Shown here one piece after another: positions 56,851 through 64,000 of a stretch of 64,000 nucleotides of DNA. How positions within the stretch are numbered: position 1 is the first letter of the stretch; each line of letters begins with the position of its first letter. The position numbers were made by a program, and so were the translations under genes. Source of the DNA: Leptospira tipperaryensis (GTDB taxonomy: Bacteria; Spirochaetota; Leptospiria; Leptospirales; Leptospiraceae); assembly GCF_001729245.1 (NCBI RefSeq), contig NZ_CP015217.1:932001-996000 (forward strand). Reading direction: 5' to 3'. The notes under the pieces were generated by a model that ran no database searches, had not been told where the DNA came from, and was given only the letters and a program-made list of their open reading frames with translations.

Positions 56851-57480
56851 CTATTTCTTTTTTCTTTCTTCCAAATACGAATGCCAGAGAAGCATCGTTG
56901 CAATCGAACGATACGGTTCCCATTTTTTACCGAGCTTTAAAAGTTTCTCCTGCGAAGTCTGCGCGGGAAGTCGTTTCACTTTTTTTAGAGATTGAATCAG
57001 CGCCAAATCCCCGATCGGAAAGACGTCAGTGCGATGGAGGGACATCAAAAGAAAAACATCCACGGTCCAGTTGCCGATCCCTTTTATCGCCGTTAGACGA
57101 GTTCGAATCTCTTCGTCCGGAAGATATGTCAAACGGGAAAGAACGATCCGCTTTGAGAGGATCGCTTCCGCGAGTTCTCTTGCGTAGACCGTTTTTTGTC
57201 TGCTAAAATAACAGTCCCTTAGTTCGGAGTCGCTTAACAAAACGATTTTTTTTGCGGTCACGCTTCCGATTCTTTCTTTGAGTTTGTCAAGAGCCGCTTT
57301 TGCGGAAGCGAGGGAAACCTGTTGTTCCAAGATGATATGGATCAAGGTTTCAAAATTCGGTTTTCGAGTCCAAAACGGAGGATATCCGTATTTTAAAAAT
57401 ATGGAATGTAGATCGGAATCAATCCGAAACAAACGATCACAAACCGTATGAAATTCTTCTTTGTCAAATTTGTGAATCAT
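56851..57480 (-). CDS. DNA-3-methyladenine glycosylase (AlkA-like, HhH-GPD)
   Basis: 209 residues. The HhH-GPD fold is shown by IILEQQVSLASAKAALDKL and the helix-hairpin-helix LTAIKGIGNWTVDVFLL, with the catalytic aspartate in TVDVFL. FPIGDLALIQSLKKV and WEPYRSIATMLLWHSYLE complete the AlkA pattern, without the N-terminal domain of E. coli AlkA. It removes alkylated purines from DNA. No FeS cysteine cluster is present. It converges on the lipoprotein gene. Confidence 0.92.
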   Translation of the reverse strand: MIHKFDKEEFHTVCDRLFRIDSDLHSIFLKYGYPPFWTRKPNFETLIHIILEQQVSLASAKAALDKLKERIGSVTAKKIVLLSDSELRDCYFSRQKTVYARELAEAILSKRIVLSRLTYLPDEEIRTRLTAIKGIGNWTVDVFLLMSLHRTDVFPIGDLALIQSLKKVKRLPAQTSQEKLLKLGKKWEPYRSIATMLLWHSYLEERKKK

Positions 57481-57644
57481 AGAATGAAATTATTGAATTC
57501 AAAAAATTGAATTTCTTTTTAGCAAGGGTTTGCAAAAATTCATTTTGTTAACGATCTTTGAATGAGAATGGAATTCAAAGATTTACGCCCATCTTTTTTA
57601 TTTTTTTTCTTGATCCCCTGCTTATTATTTGTTTAGTGTTCCTT

Positions 57645-58859
57645 ATGAATGCTAAACGTCCCGCGGCTTTAGGTTTTATCTTTGTAACAGTTCTCATTGA
57701 CGTCATCGGATTTGGAATCATCATTCCCGTTCTTCCAAAGTTGATTCAAGAATTGACCCATGGAACTCTGAGCGAGGCCGCCTTGTATGGCGGTTTTTTA
57801 ATGTTCGCTTATTCTTTTATGCAATTTATCTGCGCTCCTTTTGTGGGAGGTTTGAGCGATCGATTTGGTAGAAGGCCAGTTCTTCTGGCTTCCTTGTTTG
57901 GATTTACTCTCGATTATTTATTCTTAGCGTTTGCGCCTTCCATCTTCTGGTTGTTCGTCGGACGTTTAGTCGCCGGTGTTATGGGAGCGAGTTTTACGAC
58001 GGGTTACGCATACATCGCCGATATCAGTCCTCCCGAGAAACGAGCCGCTAATTTTGGTATCTTAGGCGCGGCCTTCGGACTCGGGTTTATCATCGGTCCG
58101 GTCCTCGGAGGTTCTTTGGGACAGTTTGGATCCAGGGCACCTTTTTTGGCAGCAGCGGGTCTGACTCTTATCAACTGGCTTTTTGGATTTTTTATTCTAC
58201 CGGAATCCTTATCTAAGGAGAATCGAAGAAAGTTTGAATGGGCAAAATCAAATCCGATCGGTTCCTTGATCAGTCTGGAACGTTATCCTATGATCATAGG
58301 ACTGGTAGTCGCATTTTTCTTAATCAATACCGCCGCTCACGCGGTTCAAGGCACTTGGAACTATTATACGATGGAGAAGTTTCAGTGGGACGAAGCGATG
58401 GTAGGATATTCTCTCGGAGTTGTAGGACTTGTCTACGCGATCACTCTGGGCGGTCTCATTCGTTTGATTCTTCCGGTTTTGGGTCAGAATCGAAGTATCT
58501 ACTTAGGCTTGGCATTGAGCACACTCGGATACGCGTTATTCGCGCTTGCCACAAAAAGTTGGATGATGTTCGTCTTTCTGATTCCCTATTGTTTTGGAGG
58601 AATCGCGATGCCTCCTTTACAGGCAATCATGTCTTCTCAGGTTCCTGAAAATGAACAGGGAGAATTACAAGGGGCTTTGACTAGTTTGATGAGCGTTACC
58701 GCGATCATAGGTCCGATTTTGATGACCGGGTTGTTTGCTTATTTTACCGGGAAGGACGCGCCAATGTATTCTCCAGAGGCTCCTCTTTGGATGGGAGCCG
58801 TTTTGACAGCGTTGAGTCTTTGGATCACAGTAGGATCTTTGAGAAAACATCATTCTTAA
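57645..58859 (+). CDS. MFS transporter (TetA/DHA1-like)
   Basis: 404 residues from MNAKRP at 57645; an upstream frame from 57558 is less likely. Twelve membrane helices. [17 protein letters not shown] is TM1. Motif A is [34 protein letters not shown] is the TetA-type loop between TM4 and TM5, and [16 protein letters not shown] follows. Such proteins export drugs or metabolites in exchange for protons. The substrate is unknown. A small lipoprotein-like gene follows after 33 bases. Confidence 0.92.
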   Translation: MNAKRPAALGFIFVTVLIDVIGFGIIIPVLPKLIQELTHGTLSEAALYGGFLMFAYSFMQFICAPFVGGLSDRFGRRPVLLASLFGFTLDYLFLAFAPSIFWLFVGRLVAGVMGASFTTGYAYIADISPPEKRAANFGILGAAFGLGFIIGPVLGGSLGQFGSRAPFLAAAGLTLINWLFGFFILPESLSKENRRKFEWAKSNPIGSLISLERYPMIIGLVVAFFLINTAAHAVQGTWNYYTMEKFQWDEAMVGYSLGVVGLVYAITLGGLIRLILPVLGQNRSIYLGLALSTLGYALFALATKSWMMFVFLIPYCFGGIAMPPLQAIMSSQVPENEQGELQGALTSLMSVTAIIGPILMTGLFAYFTGKDAPMYSPEAPLWMGAVLTALSLWITVGSLRKHHS

Positions 58860-58892
58860 TATAGAGAATGAATTTTGATTCGGAGAAAGAAT

Positions 58893-59660
58893 ATGCAAAA
58901 ATTAAGAAATTCTAATGGAAGAAAACGGAAGCTCAACGTGAAGGGCCTTTTCTTTCTGACGGCGTTTCTTTTTTGCGAATGTTATACGTTTCCCAGGGAA
59001 AAACCTTCGGTGATTCCTCCGAATCAGAGAATTCTTTTGGGATATATCAATCAGGACGGACAGGTTTTTTCTTCCAAGATCGGAGTAAAAACGAAATACA
59101 AGGAAGCGGAAGAAAAGCTCAACCAGTTTGAGGAAAAAGTTCATAAACCTCTTTTGGAGCGTTTTGATAAACGAATTGATGAAATCAAAAAGCACGGATT
59201 GGAATTAGAAAAAAACAGCACTTCGATCAAGAGACAATTGGTGGCTGCGGTTTTGATCGCTCTTATCGTTCCGATTCCCGGGGCGGTGGAAACGGTTCTG
59301 ACGGTAGGTTTGATCACGATCGCGTATCGAAAGATTCGGGAAAAAAAAGAAGACCAAATTGCAAAGGCCGCCGTGGAAGAACTGATTCAAAACTGCGAGA
59401 CCGCCCGCGAAAATCTTTCTTTGTTTCGTAAAAATAAACTTCTCGAGTTTGTAAGCAACTGGAGAAGAGAATTTAGAAAAGAAGAAAATCACGTGGTAAG
59501 TCACGCGGATGCAAAGGATATTAGAATCTACGATCTCGTAAACGAGAAGTTTCAGAAGGACGCCGAATGGCTCAAGTCGCAGGCGGAAACGGAATTGGCC
59601 CACGCAAATCTTTATTGTTCTCAAGAAATTAACTTTGCAAAAGCGGAAGTGAAGAAATAG
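58893..59660 (+). CDS. hypothetical exported protein with coiled coil
   Basis: 255 residues from the ATG at 58893, preceded by GGAG at a spacing of about seven. A basic start and LFFLTAFLFCECYTF indicate a signal peptide, possibly for lipidation. Residues ~60-110 form a charged helix (EAEEKLNQFEEKVHKPLLERF), followed by a hydrophobic helix pair (LVAAVLIALIVPIPGAVETVLTVG) and another coiled coil. I do not recognise the family. It probably shares a transcript with the MFS gene. Confidence 0.75.
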   Translation: MQKLRNSNGRKRKLNVKGLFFLTAFLFCECYTFPREKPSVIPPNQRILLGYINQDGQVFSSKIGVKTKYKEAEEKLNQFEEKVHKPLLERFDKRIDEIKKHGLELEKNSTSIKRQLVAAVLIALIVPIPGAVETVLTVGLITIAYRKIREKKEDQIAKAAVEELIQNCETARENLSLFRKNKLLEFVSNWRREFRKEENHVVSHADAKDIRIYDLVNEKFQKDAEWLKSQAETELAHANLYCSQEINFAKAEVKK

Positions 59661-59731
59661 TTTCTTTTTATTTTTTTCTCTAAATCCTCTTTACTGAAAT
59701 CCTCTTGGAAGGAAGTCTAAGTTCTAATCTT

Positions 59732-60589
59732 ATGAAAATCATTTCTTCAGTCCTTAAAGATCTCGGCGATAATTTCCGAGTTCGAAGAATTCTTCCTTCT
59801 TTCGATGCGCGTCACGTCGGCCCCTTTGTTTTTGTGGATCACATGGGACCTGTTCCGATTCATACAGGTAAGGAACTCGTGGTTCGTTCTCATCCGCATA
59901 TAGGGCTCGCCACGATTACTTATCTCTACGACGGCGTTATTTTTCATCGAGACAGCATAGGAACTGCGGTGCCCATTCGTCCTTTCGAAGTCAATTGGAT
60001 GACCGCGGGTTCCGGGATCGCGCACAGTGAACGTTCTCAGTTGGATCCTCAATTTTCTTTTCTCGAAGGAATTCAAACCTGGGTCGCTCTTCCAAAAGAA
60101 TCCGAAGAAGTGGATCCCGAATTCTTTCATCTCGACCGCGAACAAATTCCGATTCTCTCCGGAGATCTCTGGGAGTTACGACTCGCGGCCGGTGAATTTT
60201 TAGGGGAACGTTCTCCGGTGAAAGTTTATTCTTCTCTTTTCTATGGAGACTTGGAAGCAAAGGCGGGTGCGAAAGCAGAATGGAACATCCCTTCCGATCA
60301 GGAATCCGCGCTCTATGTTTCTCGTGGAAGTTTGGAAGTGAGCGGCAACAAGGTCCAAGTCGGTCAGACGGTAGTTTTTGATCTTGGAGAAAAAGTTTCC
60401 TTTTCTTCCCGAGAGGGGGTTCGCGCCGTTCTTCTGGGCGGAGTTCCTCTTCCCGAGAGGCGCCACCTCTGGTGGAACTTCGTTTCCACTTCTTTGGAAA
60501 GAATAGAAAGGGCAAAATTAGAATGGAAGGAAGAACGTTTTCCAGTTGTTCCCGACGAAGTGGATCGGATTCCTTTACCTCCCGGTTGA
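59732..60589 (+). CDS. pirin-family protein
   Basis: 285 residues from MKIISS at 59732; a TTG at 59705 is possible. A double cupin: [30 protein letters not shown] (iron-binding histidines HPH), and GSGIAHSER are the pirin N-terminal signature. [23 protein letters not shown] is the C-terminal cupin. Pirins bind iron and can act as quercetinases or redox-linked regulators. The metal residues are all present. It is followed by a repeat-rich gap. Confidence 0.92.
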   Translation: MKIISSVLKDLGDNFRVRRILPSFDARHVGPFVFVDHMGPVPIHTGKELVVRSHPHIGLATITYLYDGVIFHRDSIGTAVPIRPFEVNWMTAGSGIAHSERSQLDPQFSFLEGIQTWVALPKESEEVDPEFFHLDREQIPILSGDLWELRLAAGEFLGERSPVKVYSSLFYGDLEAKAGAKAEWNIPSDQESALYVSRGSLEVSGNKVQVGQTVVFDLGEKVSFSSREGVRAVLLGGVPLPERRHLWWNFVSTSLERIERAKLEWKEERFPVVPDEVDRIPLPPG

Positions 60590-60594
60590 GTTAT

Positions 60595-60613
60595 GTGAGA
60601 GTTCCTACTTTTT
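60595..60613 (+). repeat. dispersed TGTGAGAGTTCCTACTTTT motif, first copy
   Basis: Right after the pirin stop codon. It is an inverted match to the copy at 60751-60768. Confidence 0.65.
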
Positions 60614-60650
60614 TAAGAGAGCGAGCTTTGATCTCGATTCGCTGAATTTT

Positions 60651-60662
60651 GGGAGTTCCTAC
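60651..60662 (+). repeat. dispersed GGGAGTTCCTAC motif, second copy
   Basis: The core without the T-run. It lies between the inverted outer copies. Confidence 0.6.
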
Positions 60663-60710
60663 AGTTGAGTTCTTTGTTTGTGCTCTCGTTGGTTTCGTTG
60701 AACAAACGAA

Positions 60711-60728
60711 CGTGGGAACTCATACTTT
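60711..60728 (-). repeat. dispersed motif, degenerate reverse copy
   Basis: CGTGGGAACTCATACTTT, a rearranged relative with GGGAACTCA. It lies just after a short hairpin TTCGTT-GAACA-AACGAA. Confidence 0.45.
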
Positions 60729-60750
60729 CTAACGAAGGGAAGTCGGGTTC

Positions 60751-60768
60751 AAAAGTAGGAACTCACAC
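60751..60768 (-). repeat. dispersed motif, inverted outer copy
   Basis: AAAAGTAGGAACTCACAC is the reverse complement of GTGTGAGTTCCTACTTTT, seven bases before the HAD gene's 3' end. Confidence 0.65.
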
Positions 60769-60774
60769 TCCAAA

Positions 60775-61464
60775 TCAGACAATGCCAATTTCACGAAAAA
60801 TTTTATCCTTCTCCAGATAATCTTGAAATACCGTAGGAACTCCGTTCTTCTTTAAGAGATCGTTTCCCATGCTGTTGATCCCGATAAACTTCAGTCCCAA
60901 CTCCCGGCTCGCTCTCCAATCCCAAAGCCCGTCTCCAAAATAAATGACTTCTGAAAATTCTTCGATAGAATGAAGGCTCTTTAGTTTTTTCAGAGTTTCC
61001 AAGATGATTCCGTTTCTATCGGGCGCGTCCTCGCTTGTGGAAATCGGGTATTTTTCGATATCGATCCTTGCGTTCTTTGTTTTCTCTCGAGCGGGAATCA
61101 ACCAGCTTCCTGTGATGATGCCGAAAGGAATATTTTTTTCCTCTAAAGAATCTAAGAATCTCCCGGCGCCCGAAATTTCAGGATAGAGGGAAGGATCTTC
61201 TTCGATGGATCTTTGAATTTTTTCCGTGAAGGTTTTTTTAAATTTTAAGAATCTATCTTCTTCGATGACTTCTTGGAAATGATGAAGGTAGACGTCTCTT
61301 ACGACGCCGTCGTCCGTAATGTTTGTAAAAGATTCCCAAGGAATCGTCTTGGGATCGAGACCTAAAATTTCTTGAATCGTTTCTCGATAGAATTGGTTGT
61401 GATGTGTATGAGAATGGATCAGCGTTCCATCGATATCAAAAAGAATACATTTCATCGGATCCAT
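60775..61464 (-). CDS. HAD-superfamily hydrolase (phosphatase-like)
   Basis: 229 residues from MDPMK at 61464; MKCILF at 61455 is the alternative. HAD motif I is FDIDGTLIHS, motif II is GIITGSW, and motif IV is FGDGLWDWRAS. A helical cap occupies ~15-90. This fits phosphoglycolate-phosphatase-like haloacid dehalogenases of subclass I. The substrate is unknown. No operon partner is apparent; the pirin gene converges on it across a repeat cluster. Confidence 0.9.
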   Translation of the reverse strand: MDPMKCILFDIDGTLIHSHTHHNQFYRETIQEILGLDPKTIPWESFTNITDDGVVRDVYLHHFQEVIEEDRFLKFKKTFTEKIQRSIEEDPSLYPEISGAGRFLDSLEEKNIPFGIITGSWLIPAREKTKNARIDIEKYPISTSEDAPDRNGIILETLKKLKSLHSIEEFSEVIYFGDGLWDWRASRELGLKFIGINSMGNDLLKKNGVPTVFQDYLEKDKIFREIGIV

Positions 61465-61762
61465 TGAAACGGAAACTTGCAAAAAAATACGAATCAAAAA
61501 TAAGAATTTCTAAAAAACGGATCCGAGAAAAGTCCACTTGAAACTCGTGAAAAGAATCACATTACATAGATTCTTATAAAAACGTTATGCGTTCCGTTGC
61601 AAAACTTTGCCTCGTTCTAAAAATCATATTAGATTCTTATAAAAGCAAAATTCTCATTTTAGATGATACAGAGCGGACTTAAAATCCGTTTTCAAAAAAA
61701 CTTCTGCGAAATTTTTTCGAATAAAAACATTCTAAAAAAGAAAAAGTCCGAATCGCAAGAGA
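61465..61762. other. 298-base AT-rich gap with two small repeats
   Basis: TAGATTCTTATAAAA occurs at 61567-61581 and again at 61630-61644. The motif CGGACTTAAAATCCGTTTTC is at 61674. No gene seen. Confidence 0.55.
61674..61695 (+). repeat. dispersed CGGACTTAAAATCCGTTTTC motif
   Basis: The near-palindrome CGGA-CTTAAAA-TCCG followed by TTTTCAAAA. It matches the copy at 35199. Confidence 0.55.
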
Positions 61763-63913
61763 TTACATTTTTCGAATGCTTACCGGAATTCCGGTAAAGG
61801 CCGCGTTACCGGAGAGTTCGTCCAAGGATTCTTCGTCGGTAAGATCGTTGATGCTCACACCCGCGAATTGTTTTGCAACGTTCAGATGAACCCCGTTCTT
61901 CGCGTGACCGAATCCGTGAGGAATACTGACTACGCCCGGCATGATCTCGTCCGTAATCTCGGTGGGAATGAGAATTTTTCCGACTCTGGATTCCACTTGG
62001 ACTTCTTCCTCTTCTCCGATTCCTAAATTCTTCGCATCATTCGGATGAATCAAAAGAGTGCAGCGATTCTTTCCGGTCATGAGCTTCGGCATATTGTGCA
62101 TCCAGGAATTATTGTTCCGAAGATGTCTTCTTCCTATGAGGAGAAAGTTTATCTCTTTTTTCGGTTCGGACCATTCTTCGAATTTTTTCTTCAGTCTCGG
62201 AAGATCGTCTAACACGGGTTTGGGGAGAAGATGAATCTTTTTATCTTCCGTAAGAAGTCTTTCGGGAAAACAACTCATAAGAGGGCCGAGATCGATTCCA
62301 TGAGGATTGTCTTTTAACAATTGAATGTTGAGCATTCGATTGTGTTTTCCCTTTTCTCCGTAGGGTCCGGTCCTAAGAGCGAAATCGATGATCGTAGAAG
62401 GTCCGAGTTTGGTTGTGATGATCTGATCCGGAAGAGGTTTTCCGGCTCTTAACAATTCGAGCCTTTTGGTGAGGTCGGTAAAAATTTCCCAGTCGTGAAG
62501 CATCCCTAGTTCGGGTTCAAAGACGGGTTGAGCGTATTTCGTGGTATTCCGAACCGCAAAGACGTTAAAGATCATGTCGTAGTGATCGTGTTCCAGAGTA
62601 GAGGTCGGAGGGAGAATGTAGTTTGCGTGTTGTGTGGTTTCGTTGATATAAAAATCGACGGAGACCATAAATTCTAAATTCTTTAAACCTTTTTCGAGTT
62701 TGGAACCGTTCGGAGTGGAGAGAACCGGATTCCCCGCGGAGGTTACAAAGGCCTTGATCTGTCCTTCGCCCGGAGTGAGCATTTCTTCGGAGAGAGCCGC
62801 GACCGGAAGTTCATCGCTGAACTCGGGAAGTTTTCTCACTCGAGTCTGAAACGTGTTGAAGGTTCCGGGAGAACTCTTGAGAGCGCCTTTGGGATCGATC
62901 GGATCGACCGCGGGAAGAGTGAACATCGCTCCTCCCTTCTTATCCAAATTTCCGGTGAGAATGTTTACGAGATTGATGAGCCACTGAGAGAGGGCTCCGA
63001 AAGCCTGCGTGGAAACTCCGATTCTTCCATAACAGACCGCATTTTCGGAAGAAGAAAATTCGAGAGCGATTCTTTCCATAGTAGAAGCGGGAACGCCTGT
63101 CACCTTTTCCACTTTGGAGGGAGAATATTCGGATGCAAGATTTTGAATAAAGGAAAGATCCTTGGAATCAAAAAGGGAAGAAGGTTTCACCAGATTCTTC
63201 TCAAAGAAAACATGCAAGATTGCTAATAGAAAGAATGCGTCCGCGCCGGGACGGATAAAGACGTGTTCGTCCGCGTGAGTCGCGGTTTCCGTTTTTCTCG
63301 GATCCACGACGATAAACTTACCGCCTCTTTCTTGGAGTTCCTTCAATCTCTTCTTTACGTCGGGGACCGTCATAAGACTTCCGTTGGAAGCGAAAGGATT
63401 TCCTCCTAAGATGAGAAAGTATTTCGTATGATCGATGTCCGGGATCGGGATGAGGAGTTGATGACCGAACATGAGATAAGAAAGAAGCTGATGAGGAAGT
63501 TGATCCACCGAAGTCGCGGAGTAATGATTTTTTGTTTTGAGGCGATTGGAGAATCTCTGACCGAAGAGCATCGAGCCGTAGTTGTGGACGTTCGGATTTC
63601 CGTTGTAAACTGCGACGGAATCGTTCCCGTATTTGTTTTGAATTTCAAAAAGCGCCTTGGCCGTTTCGGACAAAGCTTCTACCCAAGAAACTTGCACCCA
63701 ACCTTCGGGAGTTCGCTTAACAGGAAATTTAAGGCGATCCGGATCCTCGTAGAGATTTTTCAGTTCGGGGCCTTTCGCGCAGAGATGACCTCGACTGAAA
63801 GGATCGTCCTTATCGCCGCGGATGGCGGAGATTTTACCGTCTTCGACTTCGATACGAAGACCGCACATAGCTTCACAGAGAGTGCAAGAACGAAAGTGGG
63901 TTTGTTGGCTCAT
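61763..63913 (-). CDS. molybdopterin oxidoreductase (DMSO reductase family)
   Basis: 716 residues. The N-terminal [4Fe-4S] site reads CTLCEAMCGLRI with a fourth cysteine in HLCAKGPELKNL. The molybdopterin-binding parts include YNGNPNVHNYGSM, LILGGNPFASNG, VVDPRKTETATHADEHVFIRPGAD and, near the C-terminus, LLIGRRHLRNNNSWMHN and VSIPHGFGHAKNG. No selenocysteine or cysteine is evident at the usual Mo-ligand position (SATSVDQLPHQ), so the metal ligand may be another residue. The substrate is unknown, and no membrane or ferredoxin partner gene is in the window. No Tat signal is visible, so it is probably cytoplasmic. Confidence 0.92.
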   Translation of the reverse strand: MSQQTHFRSCTLCEAMCGLRIEVEDGKISAIRGDKDDPFSRGHLCAKGPELKNLYEDPDRLKFPVKRTPEGWVQVSWVEALSETAKALFEIQNKYGNDSVAVYNGNPNVHNYGSMLFGQRFSNRLKTKNHYSATSVDQLPHQLLSYLMFGHQLLIPIPDIDHTKYFLILGGNPFASNGSLMTVPDVKKRLKELQERGGKFIVVDPRKTETATHADEHVFIRPGADAFFLLAILHVFFEKNLVKPSSLFDSKDLSFIQNLASEYSPSKVEKVTGVPASTMERIALEFSSSENAVCYGRIGVSTQAFGALSQWLINLVNILTGNLDKKGGAMFTLPAVDPIDPKGALKSSPGTFNTFQTRVRKLPEFSDELPVAALSEEMLTPGEGQIKAFVTSAGNPVLSTPNGSKLEKGLKNLEFMVSVDFYINETTQHANYILPPTSTLEHDHYDMIFNVFAVRNTTKYAQPVFEPELGMLHDWEIFTDLTKRLELLRAGKPLPDQIITTKLGPSTIIDFALRTGPYGEKGKHNRMLNIQLLKDNPHGIDLGPLMSCFPERLLTEDKKIHLLPKPVLDDLPRLKKKFEEWSEPKKEINFLLIGRRHLRNNNSWMHNMPKLMTGKNRCTLLIHPNDAKNLGIGEEEEVQVESRVGKILIPTEITDEIMPGVVSIPHGFGHAKNGVHLNVAKQFAGVSINDLTDEESLDELSGNAAFTGIPVSIRKM

Positions 63914-64000
63914 GAATTTCCTCTCAAAAGACCGGTCGATGGAATCCGATCTTTCAGAATCAGCAAGAATTTTATCCGATTTCTTTGAGGATGCAAAGAA

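Noticed and set aside
57496..57513. hairpin AATTCAA-AAAA-TTGAATT followed by T-rich sequence
   Set aside because: It lies in a divergent region with no upstream gene on that strand that it could terminate; AT-rich chance pairing is likely.
63428..63988. 186-codon frame opposite the molybdopterin oxidoreductase gene
   Set aside because: It is the antisense shadow of a clear gene with conserved motifs, and has no recognisable domain of its own.

Overview
The window looks like chromosomal DNA of a spirochaete, most probably a pathogenic-clade Leptospira. The evidence is the genus-typical families DUF1564 and DUF1574/SGNH, many lipoproteins with loose spirochaetal lipoboxes (for example LTFC, ILFC and LLFC before the cysteine), a fragmented division/cell-wall cluster, and short dispersed repeats of the type GGAGTTCCTACTTTT. 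The species is not determined. I saw no tRNA, rRNA, CRISPR array, insertion sequence or prophage.

Layout. 0-2.6 kb: the end of a partial gene, then STAS-domain and CheR chemotaxis genes, a HIT protein and a rhodanese lipoprotein. 2.6-10.2 kb: a tightly packed division/cell-wall operon, rsmH-ftsL-like-murE-mraY-ftsW-murG-murC, without ftsI, murF, murD or ftsQAZ. 10.2-13.5 kb: a thioredoxin/TPR protein, hisE and an AftB-like GT-C glycosyltransferase that ends at a strong terminator. 13.7-18.9 kb (minus strand): a cytochrome c maturation operon, ccmE-ccmF-ccmH-ccmI-like-lipoprotein, preceded by a YdcF-like gene. CcmE carries the variant CxxxY heme site and CcmH a variant cysteine pattern. 19-22.6 kb: a 59-residue 4-oxalocrotonate tautomerase homologue and a TonB-dependent receptor cluster. 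22.8-27.2 kb: small zinc-ribbon and hypothetical genes, an ECF sigma/FecR-like pair and a divergent exported protein that seems to share the FecR protein's C-terminal module, then a lipoprotein.

27.2-41.7 kb: accessory metabolism and regulation. This includes alpha/beta hydrolases, an SMR/EamA-like protein, an NHL-repeat lipoprotein, a CaiB-type CoA-transferase, an acyl-CoA dehydrogenase, AraC, Crp and MarR regulators, and an ECF41 sigma factor co-transcribed with an NADH-dehydrogenase-like flavoprotein. In front of that operon lies a near-perfect ECF41-type promoter. A divergent di-heme cytochrome c peroxidase is a likely client of the Ccm system. 41.7-50 kb: a TolC-like efflux protein, a YyaL/DUF255 protein, and an operon of a LytR-like protein, RsfS, an MBOAT acyltransferase and a DUF1574 protein (surface-polymer acylation). 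50-64 kb: an acyl-CoA synthetase, a GC-rich repeat-like gap, a DUF1564 gene, a DUF1566 protein, a thioredoxin and its partner lipoprotein, an AlkA-type glycosylase, an MFS transporter, a pirin, a HAD hydrolase and a molybdopterin oxidoreductase.

The strongest points for follow-up are the variant cytochrome c maturation operon, the ECF41 promoter/operon pair, the sigma/FecR/divergent-protein module with a shared domain, and the LCP-like protein without visible catalytic residues beside an O-acyltransferase pair.
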